The notes under the pieces were generated by a model. It was not told the DNA's origin. It made no database searches and was given only the letters and a program-made list of their open reading frames with translations. Of a stretch of DNA of 64,000 nt, positions 22,546 to 35,300 are shown piece after piece; position 1 is the first letter of the stretch; every line of letters starts with the position of its first letter. The position numbers and the translations under genes are program-made. Origin of the DNA: Limnephilus marmoratus (Eukaryota; Arthropoda; Insecta; Trichoptera; Limnephilidae); contig OU862908.1 of NCBI GenBank assembly GCA_917880885.1, forward strand, positions 54,395,819 to 54,459,818, given 5' to 3'.

Positions 22546-23096
22546 TGAATAAATTCAAAAAAAACCTTTTTAGGGTGAAGATACTAAAAAAAAAAAGACC
22601 CTTTAAAGGTACCAAACTCAGGAACAACATGACGACCTATAAATTGATGACGCACCCCGCACTGTGGTGCTTATCTCGTGGACTGCACCTGGAGCAGATC
22701 AAAACAAATGAACTTGAAAAAAAAAGGACAATTGTGTTGTGTTCTATTATAATATTATTTTGTGTTGAATTATTATTTAAATATGTGAAAAAAATATTTT
22801 GTTTTGGGTTAATTTAAGTTTATGTAGTTAGTTTAGGTTAATCACTTTAAAATCCCACTTGTGAATGTATAATTTTAAATAATAGTATGATAATCAGTGC
22901 AGTATTGTAGTTTTTAAAAAAAAAAATAAGTTTTTGGCTGCTAATTTAATAGGTTAAATTATTTATTGGTATTGGTACAGTATTTAGATTTAGGAATTGT
23001 TTTTTTTGCCTTGGTAGTCTCCTTCTGTTTTTGTTGTTTTCTTGAAGGCTTCATAAATCCATAAAGTTGATTTATGAATCCCGTGGCGGCCGACCA
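22546..23096 (+). other. BEL A 3' untranslated region
   Basis: Follows the pol stop (22543-22545). AT-rich, no further coding signal. A purine-rich run GGCGGCCGACCA precedes the LTR but is not a classic polypurine tract. Confidence 0.6.
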
Positions 23097-23543
23097 TGTT
23101 GAAAATTGAGGCTACCGGTGGCAAAAATTGACCTACTACCGCCATCTATGGGGGGTTTGAGCAAACTCCCATGGGCTGACCATTTCAAATTAATGGTGTG
23201 AGTCTCTGCTAGGCTTAGGAATCTGCCTTAACTACGAGTTAGGTGGACGCCATATTTGTTGCGACTCAAGTATTGGTAAACACTTGCAAAACGTCAAATG
23301 TATGGTTTTAAGTCTATGAATGTGTGCAGTTTTTTGTTTACTATAAAAATGATAGCACCTGATTATTGTGGCTTCTTTCCTACGCAAAGTTTAACAGTAA
23401 AACAACTGCCAGTGTTTTTGGCCCGGTGCATACAATATTAACACCGTTATTTTATACATTTCTACAACATGTCACAGTGAATAAAAAGTGAAGTTTTTTG
23501 CAAAAGGAGTTTATTATTTAAAAGGACCCTAAAAATTTTAACA
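23097..23543 (+). repeat. 3' LTR of BEL element A
   Basis: 447 bp, the same as the 5' LTR but for one base I could see. Followed by the GTAAT duplication at 23544-23548. Confidence 0.95.
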
Positions 23544-23548
23544 GTAAT

Positions 23549-24159
23549 ATAATGTAAAAAGTTCATAATTCCATATTCTAGTTAAGTACGTGAAAATGTT
23601 ATTTTCTTTTTTACTGGAATTAAAACTTATGACAAAAAAAAATACCAGTTTCAAAAACTCGCAAAATGACAAACAAATATGGCTAATTGGTTAGACACAA
23701 TCTTTGTCTCAACCAAGATTAAAGAAGTTATTATAAAGTATGTTTTTATAAAACTACTATCGAGTAACCAGCATGCGTCGCATTTTCACTATAAGAAATG
23801 CTTTTGGATACAAAATGTTTTGGTTTTTCTATTAGGTGCGCACACGAATATTCAGAAAGTTTTCAGACGCGTGCGCAAGCCACATATTTACAACTTTCCA
23901 TATGAAGAGCGTGGATTTTGAAATTTACCCCCTGCTATCTCTTACCGAAACTATGCCTCCTTTGCAATAACTGCCCCGTCCCTCGAAACGAAAAACGACT
24001 GACTAACGATCTATGTGGTAGAGCGGTTAGCCACTTTTTTGGATATTTTTTTTGTTTGTGTTTTTTCTTCCAAACTTGTTTTTCTTGACTGGTGTTCCAA
24101 ATGTAACTATGAATTATTTCACACGGCATGTTTAAAATTTATTGAAAAATGATTACGAG
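23549..24159. other. AT-rich intergenic sequence
   Basis: No supported gene. An 80-codon frame at 23679-23921 has no recognisable motif. Confidence 0.5.
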
Positions 24160-24250
24160 ATACTCCAATCAGATTAGGGTTCACCATTCAGAATCAAATC
24201 CTTGCTTTAAATGGCGTTAGCTGTATTTAGAGATAATTTCTTTCACGACT
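24160..24250 (+). mobile_element. SINE family 1, internal fragment
   Basis: CACCATTCAGAATCAAATCC, then TTGCTTTAAATGGCGTTAGC and TGTATTTAGAGA, matches the body of the full copies (46366-46430) with about 20% differences. No head or tail remains. Confidence 0.6.
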
Positions 24251-26420
24251 GTGCGAACTCTAGTGCGTACAATAATTAAAAATTGGAAAATCTGATTAAC
24301 TTGTCCACAATTCCTACCCATTACCTGCCCATTGTACAGTAAAATAATCTTTATCCAACATCAACGGCAACTTTTAAAATAGTTTTTTTGGTAAAATAAT
24401 CTGATTTAATAATGCACAAAACTCTCTAGCAAAAGTTGTTCCCTCTGAGACTGCACCGCCTGAAGACTGCAAACACAATGAATAAAGTTTTGCATGTTCA
24501 TTTTCATTCTAACGAGTAAGGAAGTCATTAAATATTTAAGGTCCCTGGGATCTGTGTGTGTAACCTTATAATATGAATTATGTAATCATCGCTTGTAGCC
24601 GATATTTTCCGTGCAAAATTAAATTATTTGCAAACTTATTTTATCAAATTAGATCCGTATTATTATATTCGCAACTTTGCAAAAGAAAACCCTTTTTTCA
24701 AAAGGAGTTTTGTCATTCCAATTGATTGCTAAGGCTTTCACAAATTCAATGATTTTCAACTTTTTTTAAGAACAACTCTTTTTTATAACTTTTGAAGGTT
24801 ATTCCCATCAAAGTAATTTACTCGTACCATTGAAGAAGAAAATTACACAAACAATCTTTTTCTTCAATGATTTTCTTTTGTAGGATGTTTTTTCACAAAA
24901 TCTACTGATTTCATTATTTTAGGTGCCTACTTATCGAATCTCTTTTTAACCACTAGTAAATTCTTTTTGGTTGATTATCTGTATTTATTTATTAATTAAA
25001 TTTTGATTTTGTGTATGTTTTAGTTTACGAATGGCTGATCTATTATAACTTACGTACTCTTTTATTCAAAGTGGTTCCCTCAATTCTTCCCGAATCCACC
25101 AATTGGTGGAGACTTTATATTTTCTGGCAGCACAGGGTAATATTTCATTCCTTTGTAAAGTAAACTGTTTTGCGAATTGGCTTTGTCCTCTTTTGGTAGC
25201 CTGATTTCATTGCAGGTCTTTGTGTTGTCAGTGAATATAAATTTGTTTAATTTTTTTTTTTTGTTATTTTATATGGTAAATATTATGACCTTTTTATACT
25301 CACTGCAACTTAAGGCGACAATGTTGATCCGACAAGCACCGTCCTGTTTTGCTTTTTGACATTCAAATAAAAAAAAAATTAATCCTTAGTAGCTTTTGGT
25401 GAAAATAACGTTACGAACTGAATATTGCGATTTGACCTAGACATTTCAGACCGAGAAGCTGTTTTAATTTAATGACGTCGTAGCGCACCTTTCGAGGGAT
25501 TTTACTACTTTGGGCAATCAGATTTCCGCTTTATGGTTATTGCTTATTCATTTTTTTAAAGTTACTACTTATGTAAAACCCCAGTTACGTATCGCACCGC
25601 ACACTCGTGTTAGAATATTTGAAACTTTTGCTCTGATATTATATTCCATTTGCATTATGAAAATTTGGCTTTCAAACTTGGCACACCCAGTCTATCTGAA
25701 ATAACGGCTATTAATATCGTTAATTAAATTCATATTTATAGAACCTGTCATCATAACATTGATGATGCGTAATATAAAAAAGGACGGCACATCAAATATT
25801 TTATGGAATATTTTCTTCTACCAATAGGCAATAATGCTTTAGAGTACTTTAGACATTGAAATAAACATTTTAGAAGAGCTATACGAATAAACCATTTAAT
25901 TCAGATTTTCAGTTACGAAAATTTTTGGTATTTTGCAGAATATTTAATTTACGTTTATATTTCGAAAAACTGGTGGAAAAGCTTCCTGAAATCTTTCACC
26001 TTATACAAATATTACATTAATTCAAATAATTCCGGTTAAAATACTGATGGTATTTTTGAATTGAATTGAAAAGCTGTTGAAAGGTCACGGGGCGCCATTG
26101 CTCAAATGAAACGAAGCACATCGATCTATTTTTGACGCTAATCAAAAATAACTCGGAACAGAATTTGTTTTTAACGACGTTGTTGTTTATTACGTTTGTT
26201 ATGCTGTTTGTATAATATGTACTATATTCTCTGTTTGTTTAGTCTATTTTTGACATTCTTTTGTGTAAATAGTTAAATGTAAAATTTTCTGTTCAATATA
26301 AAGCGATAATCCCCGGAAATTTACAGAATTTCTGGAATCTTTTGTTTTAACTTGACGCAAACTTTATTTCATTTTGTTTCTTTGTTATTGTTGTTGTAAG
26401 TTTTTATGTTTACATATCGT
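24251..26420. other. AT-rich intergenic sequence
   Basis: No gene, RNA or repeat family recognised. Short open frames at 25177-25359 and 25510-25704 look random in composition. Confidence 0.5.
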
Positions 26421-26554
26421 TGTTCACCATTATTGGATGGTTGGTATTGTGATGGTTGTTTTGTTATTTCTTGCCTTTTTCGTTTATTGTTCACCATTAT
26501 TGGATGGTTGGTATTGTGATGGTTGTTTTGTTATTTCTTGCCTTTTTTGTTTAT
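26421..26554 (+). repeat. 67-bp tandem duplication
   Basis: TGTTCACCATTATTGGATGG followed by TTGGTATTGTGATGG occurs at 26421 and again at 26488, and the two units are almost identical. A short, recent duplication inside AT-rich DNA. Confidence 0.9.
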
Positions 26555-29088
26555 TAACTTTCTGTCTGTTGTGAACATTAATAAACGAGAATTAACAAAA
26601 ATAAAATAAATGTATTTCTTGAATCTTATGCTGAAAACCGGGTTTGTTCAATAAATATTGTTTATTATGGATGCTGGGTTTTACATGCAGATGTTTTTTT
26701 TTTCCTTTGTTCTCATTACTACTTGCCGGGTTTTACCCGAGCTTCTAAGCTGTTTTTATACCTTTTTTGACCATTTCTTATTTAAAAAATCGTACCGAAA
26801 AAATGGGACAAACAATTACGTGGTTTTGTTTTCTCTTTTAGAATAGAAAATAAGATTAAAGGTATTTAAATGCCACAAGGCTAATAGTTTTCCAACATAG
26901 TCGTTAAATGGCAAATTCCACATACAACGTCCTGTACAGTTTCCAGAATTGTCGTGAGTTTTGCCGTTTGATAAAAATAGGTTTCTGTTTTGGGGTTAAG
27001 TAGATGACAAATGCATAATATCTATATCCCAACAACAAATTGAGTTTCTCAAATATGCCGCTTGCATGGATTTCATAACGACTTGGAAAAAATCGTGTGG
27101 ATAGATTTTTTTACTAAGAAGTGAAAGTTTATTTTTTATTTTTAAATAAATAAATCCATTATTTAGGCTCGTGACGTCACTACATGAAAATGTCCCGTCT
27201 CCGAAAATGTTCCTATTAATTTTGTAAAATTCCACCCTGATTTATGTTTTTATATGGCAACACTTTGATTTCAGGCGAATTTTTAAATTTAACATTTAAC
27301 GTTCACTAGATTTATTGTTTGTTCTCTGAAAATTTATCATTTAATTCGACTTTTTGACAGATGTTATGAAGAGAATCCCGTTTACGCTGTATGTACGTAT
27401 TTTAGAGGTATAATGGTAGTGGTGCTGATTTTAACAAAGTAAAATTTTATGGTATTCTTATTATTATTATAATTTATAAGTACAAGTATGTTACATTGGA
27501 TTTAATAATATAGACGTTGAACATTATAATGATTCATGATCAGTAAGATGGATCAAGGAAAAGAATATTTATGAGATGTAATATTTTTGGTATGCCTCGT
27601 TATTCTCCTGTGCCCTTTCTTGTAGAAAACGTTATTTTTTTAAATGATTTTCGGCTATGTAATTATCGTTTTTTCGCACCCACAAAATTATGTCCCGTCT
27701 TTCCGGTTTATAAAAAATGGTCTGATTTTTCGGATTGAAATTTTCGAAAAATCGCCAAGTTTCAAAAATACGATTAAAAAAAAAAGAATATGTTAGAATA
27801 TTTGCCTTAACCGGATTTTTTTTTTAAATGTGATGCAAGTTGTCTTTATTGTACTGTCTCTCCGCGAAAAGCCATTCTGTGTTTGATATTTCAAAGGTTT
27901 TTGGACATTGTTTAGTGGTTGTGTCAATTTGTCTCATAAAAATTTCATATCCAGACACGTGATTCGTAAAAAGTTTTAGGGTCCCGTGTAAGAGCCATTG
28001 CGGATAGCACTGATGAGAGGGGATAAAACCTTTATGGTCCATATATGAAAGCCTTTCTTTACTGGGCTATCTACCTCTTATTTGAACGTCCCAATGTAAC
28101 TATTGCAGTCGTAAAATTCCTATACATTATCTGACGAATCTAACCACTCCCTTTATACAGCCGAGCGATCAAAGCTTTGCAACTAAATTATTTCGGGCGT
28201 GACCTAGATAATATTTTAATTGAATTTGAAATTGAAACGAATTAATAATTTCGTGTAAATAAATAATGGTATGTTCTGTTACCAAAAAAACTAAAGCAGA
28301 TAAGTGAAAATTCACGGAATATTGTAATACAGATGTTTAAATTGACCATTAAAATAATTATTTTTTTAAATATTATATAGTAGGCAGTATATGTATATAA
28401 TGTTTTAACAACAGCAAAAGTACCTACGCTACGGCGATTCAAGTGGAAAGAAAAATATTTTATTTATTTTCGGTTAAAACAACAAATACTTTTGAGAACA
28501 ACGCCCATTTATTCCACTACCACAACAACACCTTTACGCTAGTAAAAACTGCAGCTACAAAAAAACAACTTTGTCAATCTATCTGATTGAAAATTACATT
28601 GCACGCGTATATTTTAAACTTGTTTTTGTTTGACATGATGAAACTGTTTGTATGCCACCTTTCTGATATACGTAAGAACGAACATTTATCAATATGTTTT
28701 TGTATTTAGATACACATATTTATCTTTTTCTTTATTACGTTTTGTTTTGTTTTTATTATTTTTACGAAAAGCAATACGAATATGTAAATATTTTTATAAT
28801 CCTACCCTTTGTTTATTTAAATTGTGTTCTGTTTTATTTTGTGTAGGTACCTTCCAAATCCAGTGGAATTACTCGAGTGGTCAGCGTCATATAGGATATT
28901 ATTTTGATTATAAATCAGACTTGATGGATAATAAATCAGATTTAGATGTGGGAAAAGTCGGTGCAACATTCCAAATGCGTATCGTTTTACAAATTACTTC
29001 ACAGAAACGACTTTTCTCATGTTGCCGGCATCAACTGCAATGTTTGAGTTTCCACTCTTTATTGCCAAGTTTTTTGTTGGTGGTTTTT
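26555..29088. other. AT-rich intergenic sequence
   Basis: No supported gene. The frame at 28648-29196 runs into the LTR of element B and has a biased AT-derived composition, so I do not call it. Nothing else recognised. Confidence 0.5.
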
Positions 29089-29440
29089 CGTTTAAATTTA
29101 AACCCAGGATTCAAACCAATTATGGAGTTAAAAGTTACCATCAAGGGTTGGATTGCGATCAAAGGGTTGTCTGATTTGTTCGTCAGATGTCTCTAATAGA
29201 ATCATTTATTTTTGTCTCTTTCTCACACAACAGACAAGGTAAGTAAGTACCTTTATAAAAAGGCTTGCATCGGTGAAATTAACTTACTTCTTTACAAAAA
29301 CTTGCACTAAGAATTCAAAATACTACTGAACCCTTGTCCGTTGGGTGGAGAAAAAGTATTGTCGTCAGTTGTAAATATTCAAATCATAACAATAAAAATT
29401 CAAGAAATTATTCTCCTGAGTGAAGACCTACATTTTTACA
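29089..29440 (+). repeat. 5' LTR of BEL element B
   Basis: 352 bp starting (C/T)GTTTAAATTTAAAC and ending CCTACATTTTTACA. The first base is C where the partner has T. It lacks a 45-bp block present in the 3' LTR. Confidence 0.88.
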
Positions 29441-30257
29441 TTTTGGTCCTTCGAGCCGGATGATCGATCCCACGAGCGGATACCTGGGAACCAGATCCAA
29501 AAATCAATCGAGGCCAGACATGAACCAGCAATAAACAAAGGAGAATTCTTGAAGCGGATCCAAAACACGGGCAAGTGACCATTCCTTAATTTTTATCCAT
29601 TTGATCCCATAGAAAAAACAAATTCGGTTAGACCACTACGGTATTTTATTGTTGTTGATATAAAAATTCGCAACGGGCTAATCGTTACAATTATTATTGG
29701 CAAGGTTTTTTGTAGCTAGCTATGATTATAGTGCCGCAAAAAACATAAAGATCGGAGTTTGGTTTCATTGTTTTGATATTGAGTTTTTCGATACAGTCGA
29801 TAAAGCATGCGACGAGTACGAGGTACTGTCGTTATTTATTTGCAACTGAAACTAACAAGATTTTTTGTGGCTAGTCATATAATTATGATACCGCAAAAAA
29901 CAGAAGGATAATTATTATAATATAAATTAAATGTATTAATTGATTATTCAAACAATCTGAAAGCGATCGTTGGACGTTGTTTTGACTCCCGAAGTATTGT
30001 TCAAGTCGGTAATACAGGCGGTAGGCACGAAGTGATTCCTTTATTTGTAAAAAGTCAAGTTACGACGCGAGCTTTCATAAAAAATTAATAACAAAAGATT
30101 TTTCTTTGTTGTTTAATACATGCATCTAGTGTTTTATTAAAACAAAAAAAACTATAGAGTAAAAGACAGTGCAAGTTTTTTAGTGTTTAACCGTGGTTAG
30201 GATTGAACCACGCCAGAGCGATCAGTGAGTATTGATTGTCTGTTATTTACAAAAATC
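29441..30257 (+). promoter_or_regulatory. Primer-binding site and leader of BEL B
   Basis: TGGTCCTTCGAGCCGGATG (29444-29462) is the primer-binding site, conserved with element A. In the leader a degenerate direct repeat occurs: TTTTTTGTAGCTAGCTATGA ...TGCCGCAAAAAAC near 29705-29745, and TTTTTTGTGGCTAGTCATA ...ACCGCAAAAAAC near 29860-29901. Its role is unknown; a packaging or structural signal is possible. Confidence 0.65.
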
Positions 30258-31444
30258 ATGGATTTGAAATATTTAATTGCCCAGTGCGGCATATGTAAGG
30301 GAAAATTGTCTAGATTTAACGATTACTTGGATGGGAAAGAGTTGTTACATTCGGAAATCGAAATACGTATGAAAAGAATCGAACCTATACTAGATGTCTT
30401 TAGAAAATTCCAAGATAAAATAGAAATATTATTACCGGATGAAATAAACAATGGAACCGAACGAGAAATGTTTGAAAACTCATATTATAGTGTATTGGCA
30501 AAGGCCAAGGATAAATTCAACAAAACCGGTAAAATCATCAATTCTATCAAACTTTCAATCTTTGAACCACCTCGGTTCAAGGAAGATTATGAGCATAATT
30601 GTATTTATTGTAATCAAAATCATAAAATTTATAATTGCCAAAAGTTTTTAAATTTAGCAAAAAAGGATAGATTGATAACAATACATCGTTTGAATGTTGT
30701 CTGAAATGTTTGTCGGTAGGACATAAATTTCAAGATTGTAAAAGTAAATATAATTGTCGCAAGTGTGGTGCGAACTCACACAACACTTTGTTACATTTAC
30801 AAAATGAAGATAAAATGCAAAGTCATCAGGGAAGCGATACTTCTTCAAGAGAACCTCTTGTTAACAATCATGCATCGAAAACATCCAACAATTTTATTTC
30901 ATTATCAACAGCAATCATTAACGTGAAAAATAATAAGGCAAATTTAAGTAAAGCTAGAAGTTTGCTGGATTCAGGGGCACAATTTAATTATATTAGCCAG
31001 AAATTAGCTTCTAAATTACAATTTAAAATTAGAAAAACTAATATCCCTATTACCAGAATTCATAATAAAAAACAGCATATTAAAAACGTTGTGGATTTGG
31101 AAATATCTTCCAATTATTCCCCATATTCAAAGAGGATTGAATGCCTAGTATTGTCGGAGGTGACCAGTAATCTGCCGCAAATCTCATTTCAGGAAAAAGG
31201 CACCGGCATCCCCCAAGGATTGCAATTGGCAGATCCAAACTTTAATGAAACCGGCCCGATAAACATGTTGATCGGGGCTGACACCTTCTGGGAGACTCTG
31301 CACTCTGACCGGATGAAGATTCAAGATTCCGGACCAATATTGCAACGAAACGAATTTGGATGGCTTGTTTCCGGACCCATCTTCACTTCAGAAAAGAGGC
31401 CAGTAAAAATTTGTAATCTTTCACTCAACTTACATAATACATAA
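30258..31444 (+). pseudogene. BEL B gag and protease remnant
   Basis: Starts at ATG 30258, homologous to the start of element A. The gag N-terminus runs to about residue 100 and then jumps straight to a knuckle (CIYCNQNHKIYNC), so most of the DUF1759 region is deleted. A frameshift near 30690 separates this from the next knuckles (VGHKFQDC, CRKCGANSHNTLLH). The protease motif LLDSGAQFNYI follows, then LQLADPNFNETGPINMLIGA and QRNEFGWLVSGPI, which shows the sequence that element A has lost at its scrambled junction. A stop occurs at 31442-31444. Confidence 0.88.
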
Positions 31445-32303
31445 GCAAATTGAAAATTTGTAGAAATTAGAGGAGCTAAGTCCTATTAAACATAGGAATC
31501 ACGAAGAGCGAGCGTGCGAAGGAAGCTTCACAGCTGCTCATAAAAGAAATGGCAGAGGCCGTTTCATTGTAAGTTTAACACAACGCCCCTGTGCAAAACA
31601 GCTAGGCGAGAGTCTCCCTATGGCGGAGAAGAGATTGTATAATTTAGAGAAAAAATTAGCCTCAAACCCAGAATTAATGAAAGATTACAAGAATTTTATG
31701 CAGGAGTACAAAGACTTAGGTAATATGACGCAATGTGAACCACCGTCACAAAATCAAATACCCTACTATCTGCCTCACCATGCGGTGATCAAAGAATCTA
31801 GTACAACTAGTAAGACCAGAGTCGTATTCGATGGATCAGCTAAATCCTCAACTGGAATTACCCTAAATGATGTCCTCATGATTGGGCCGATATTGCAAAA
31901 GGATTTATGTGCACATCTGTTGAATTTCAGAAAACATCAATACGCGTTAACGGCCGACATAGAAAAAATGTACTGGCAGATATTAGTGCAGCCGGAGGAT
32001 AAGGACTTACAACGTATCCTTTGGAGAGACGCACCCAGCGATGAGATTCAACATTATCAGCTGAATACAGTCTACGGTCTGGGATCATCATTCTTAGCCA
32101 CCAGATGTTTGGAGCAGCTAGGAAATGAAAATCTAAACACAAATCCCAAGGTCAGTCAAATTCTAAAAGAAAACTTTTACACGGATGACTTAATGGCTGG
32201 CGACAGTGGTGAAGAAGATTGCTTACTAAGTAGAAGCAAACGTCGGATTTTATCCTATATAGCATCCATTTTTAATCCCCTGGGTCTGATAGGACCTGTA
32301 ACG
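31445..32303 (+). pseudogene. BEL B reverse transcriptase remnant
   Basis: The first 170 bp are frame-shifted but still homologous to element A. From 31620 a frame runs through RT: TRVVFDGSAKSSTGITLNDV, TADIEKMYWQI, and the active-site box ENFYTDDLMAGD. Position two of the box is T where M or V is usual. About 80 codons between DSGEEDC and SKRRILSYIAS are missing relative to A. The frame is interrupted at 32304 by the 5.5-kb insertion just after FNPLGLIGPV. Confidence 0.88.
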
Positions 32304-35300
32304 TGTAATGATCCAACATTCTTGGCTTTTGACACCAATTGTGATGAACCCTACCTAGCTGATTTACTTTTCTAAGCTTCTACCTCGTAGTTCAAATCTC
32401 GTAGCTCCTGTCTCGTAGCCACGCTCATAATCCTACCCTTGTGTCCTACTGATCACACCACTAGGTATGATGGCCTAACTTAACCCTCCTTCCGGTTTGT
32501 TTCTACCTCAGGCTCGTGATTTTCAAACCCCTATACCTTTATAATCTAGCTAAACCTACCCTATCTTCTTAAATCCCTGCGATTTTCTCACATTAATAAT
32601 GTATTACGTGTGGTAACCCATAGATTCTTTTAGAGAAAGGGTGAGAATTTTCCGATTTATTAATAATTATTATTTTAGTATCTTTTACCGAGTTTGATAA
32701 ACTAACCCCGCCTTTAACTTTGTGTCTATTTGATTTCCGTAGGAATTTAGTGTGTTTATTTAATTCTTCCTATCACCGCTGATACATCGATAATATAAAA
32801 CAACAGTTAATAAATTACAACATTTCAAGAAATAAAAATCTTACCTTACCAGTGTAGAATGTTCGTATTCGAGAGTCCGGTTTTCTCAATTGGAGTTCTT
32901 GTCTGCAGCTTCTCCTAACATAATGTTTTGTATATTCATAGTTAGTGTTTGAATAGTAAGGATGGATGGATATGGGGAGGGGGATAATATGTTTGCTGAA
33001 AAGTCGGCTCCTCCGCTATCCAAGTGAAGACCGATGAACAACAATTACAAACCGGTTTCTCCCAGGTACGTTTGCTAAGCTTATCCTTAAGTCCGAGTTT
33101 TACTCTCTTCGACGAGCGTCTCTTGTTACGAAAGGGGCTCTTCACGCCAGATGGGGGAATTCCAAGTCTTCATGCCGTTTTTCTGTCTCACTCCGACTTC
33201 CATCTCCTCCGGATTGAATTTAACTCTACTGATTCTAGAAGGGGTATTTCATGTCTTCCCTTATCATGCCTGTATCCGTTGAATGTGGCGTAAGCTTGTG
33301 ACGGGCAGATCCTTCCTCCCACGTGACCAACCCAGCGTTACACTCCACCTCTGACTAGCTAACATAAAACGCACCTCGTGAGCCTTATGTTTGCTTTCAG
33401 GTTCGACAAGACTTACGGTATGCAAATAACCTGTAGCTTTAATGCCGCGTCAGCGTACTGTCCGCATACGTCCTTCCTCTTCCCCGCATGCCGCAACTCG
33501 ACAAAACCGCCACAAGATCAAAGCCCTCCATTCGAGAAAGGTTGACACTTACATTTCCAGATGGCTCATACCCACATACAGAAACCTTGAAGCTTACGTT
33601 CGAGAAAAGTTAGGATTCAGGACTGTATGAGTATTTGAACACCAGTGTTTTTTAAATGAGGTCACTAGCTCCTCGTGTGTTAGGTATTTAGGATTTTTGG
33701 GTATTTATGGATTCCTGGATACCTACTTACTATAAGAAAGATTTAAAATGAGATAAATCAAGTTGTCATTGAATCAATGACCTCCTGAATAATTGTGATG
33801 AGCTCTCTTTGAGTTTGAAGCTAGTCGAGGTACTTTACTTTGCGAAATTTTGCATGCTAAAACAATGCTACCTATTGGCGATCGCTCTAGTACAAATAAG
33901 TTTGTTTAGAATTGAGTGAATTTAACGTCAATGTCGTCTTCACATTTTGACCGCAGATTTCGTCGCAAGCTATAATTGATAAACTTGTCCCTGACGTTAA
34001 AGCTTTGTTTTGTTTATTCGTTAATGAATTTAGGTGACTGGGTCAATGGATGGCACTGAACTCAAATCGAAATTTTTGGTACACTATCGAAGGTCATGTA
34101 ACCATACCCTAATCGTGCTAGTGAAAAGAAGCGATAGGTATTTATTTTACAAATACGCTAAGAGACAAAATTGGTTTAGTGATGCGTTTCTATCTAATTA
34201 TGTGTTAAGCATTTGTTTTGCATCATTTCATTCCGTATGGGTGGAGTGACATGCTTATGCGAACAAATTGGTTAGTTATTTAATTACCCTTACTTGGCGT
34301 TACGTTCATCAGTGTCAGGATATCCGCAGGAACCTGTAAAAGCTTAAATATTGTAAGGACTCACCAAGCTCTAATGTCTTAATTTCAGCTCCACCGGGTT
34401 ACTATCATCGGCAAGAAATTTATTAGAGCATCCAGACTACCTGTGTAACTTATCGCACTTTTATTTCGACTTTCCACTTTTAACGATTTAATCCTACAAG
34501 ATCCGGAATTCATCTCCTTCCTTTCTCCTTTGAATAGATCTCTGATGTAAAAAATCCTCACGTTTTCCTTTAATATCTGCCGTTATTATTGAAGAAGAAC
34601 GATTCTATCTAATTAACCCCGACAACCCTTACCTCCCTCCCCTTTCCTTCCATATTTGATTTCAATCTAAAGAGGGGAATCGATTCTTAATAATCGTTCG
34701 CTCGAATATTATTTTATTATGTGGTATATAACTATACTTATTTAATCTTTAATGAATTAATTTATTAATTTGAATTTTCTTTAAATTTGCATTATTCCAC
34801 TTTATAAAAATATTTGAGCTTTATTTATTTTTTCTCAATTTAAAAAATAGTTTTTTTTTATTTATAACAACTAAAGATTTTCTTTAAATTTGAATTATTC
34901 CACTTTGTAAAAATATTTAAGTTTTATTTTTTTTTTTCTCAATTTAAATTTTTTTTTTTTTTTCATAACAACTAAAGATTTTCTTTAAACTTGAATTATT
35001 CCACTTAAGGACAAAGTTAAAGTTTTATTTATTTTTCCAATCTAAATTAGAATTCTTTTATAACGAATAACTAAATATTATTCGTCACTCAAATTACAAC
35101 AGAACTGAAAGAACCACTTCCACTTTATTTTATAACACTTTCGTTTAGCAGCAAATTAATCACTTGGATTATTCATTTAAACTTCGGCTAAGTATTTTCC
35201 AGATTTCGGATCAATTATTATTATTGCTTTGTCACCTAACGATAATTAATATCTCGTAATAAATTTTCCAACTTTCGACTTAAACGTAAATTTTTATTTA

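Larger units (their letters stand above)
3974..23543 (+). mobile_element. BEL/Pao LTR retrotransposon A (carries two nested insertions)
   Basis: Bounded by 447-bp LTRs (3974-4420 and 23097-23543) that begin TGTTGAA and end TTTTAACA, with GTAAT duplicated on both sides (3969-3973 and 23544-23548). The internal protein order is gag (DUF1759-like, zinc knuckles), aspartic protease, reverse transcriptase, RNase H, integrase and a C-terminal DUF5641-like domain. That order is diagnostic of BEL/Pao. I saw one difference between the LTRs (C/A near the 3' end), so insertion was recent. The coding region was later broken by a piggyBac-like MITE (5607-6315), a Gypsy element (7056-18918) and a short scrambled deletion (18981-19023). 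Without the two insertions the element would be about 7 kb. Confidence 0.95.

Noticed and set aside
28648..29196. 182-codon frame
   Set aside because: No motif, low-complexity AT-derived composition, and it continues into the BEL B LTR.
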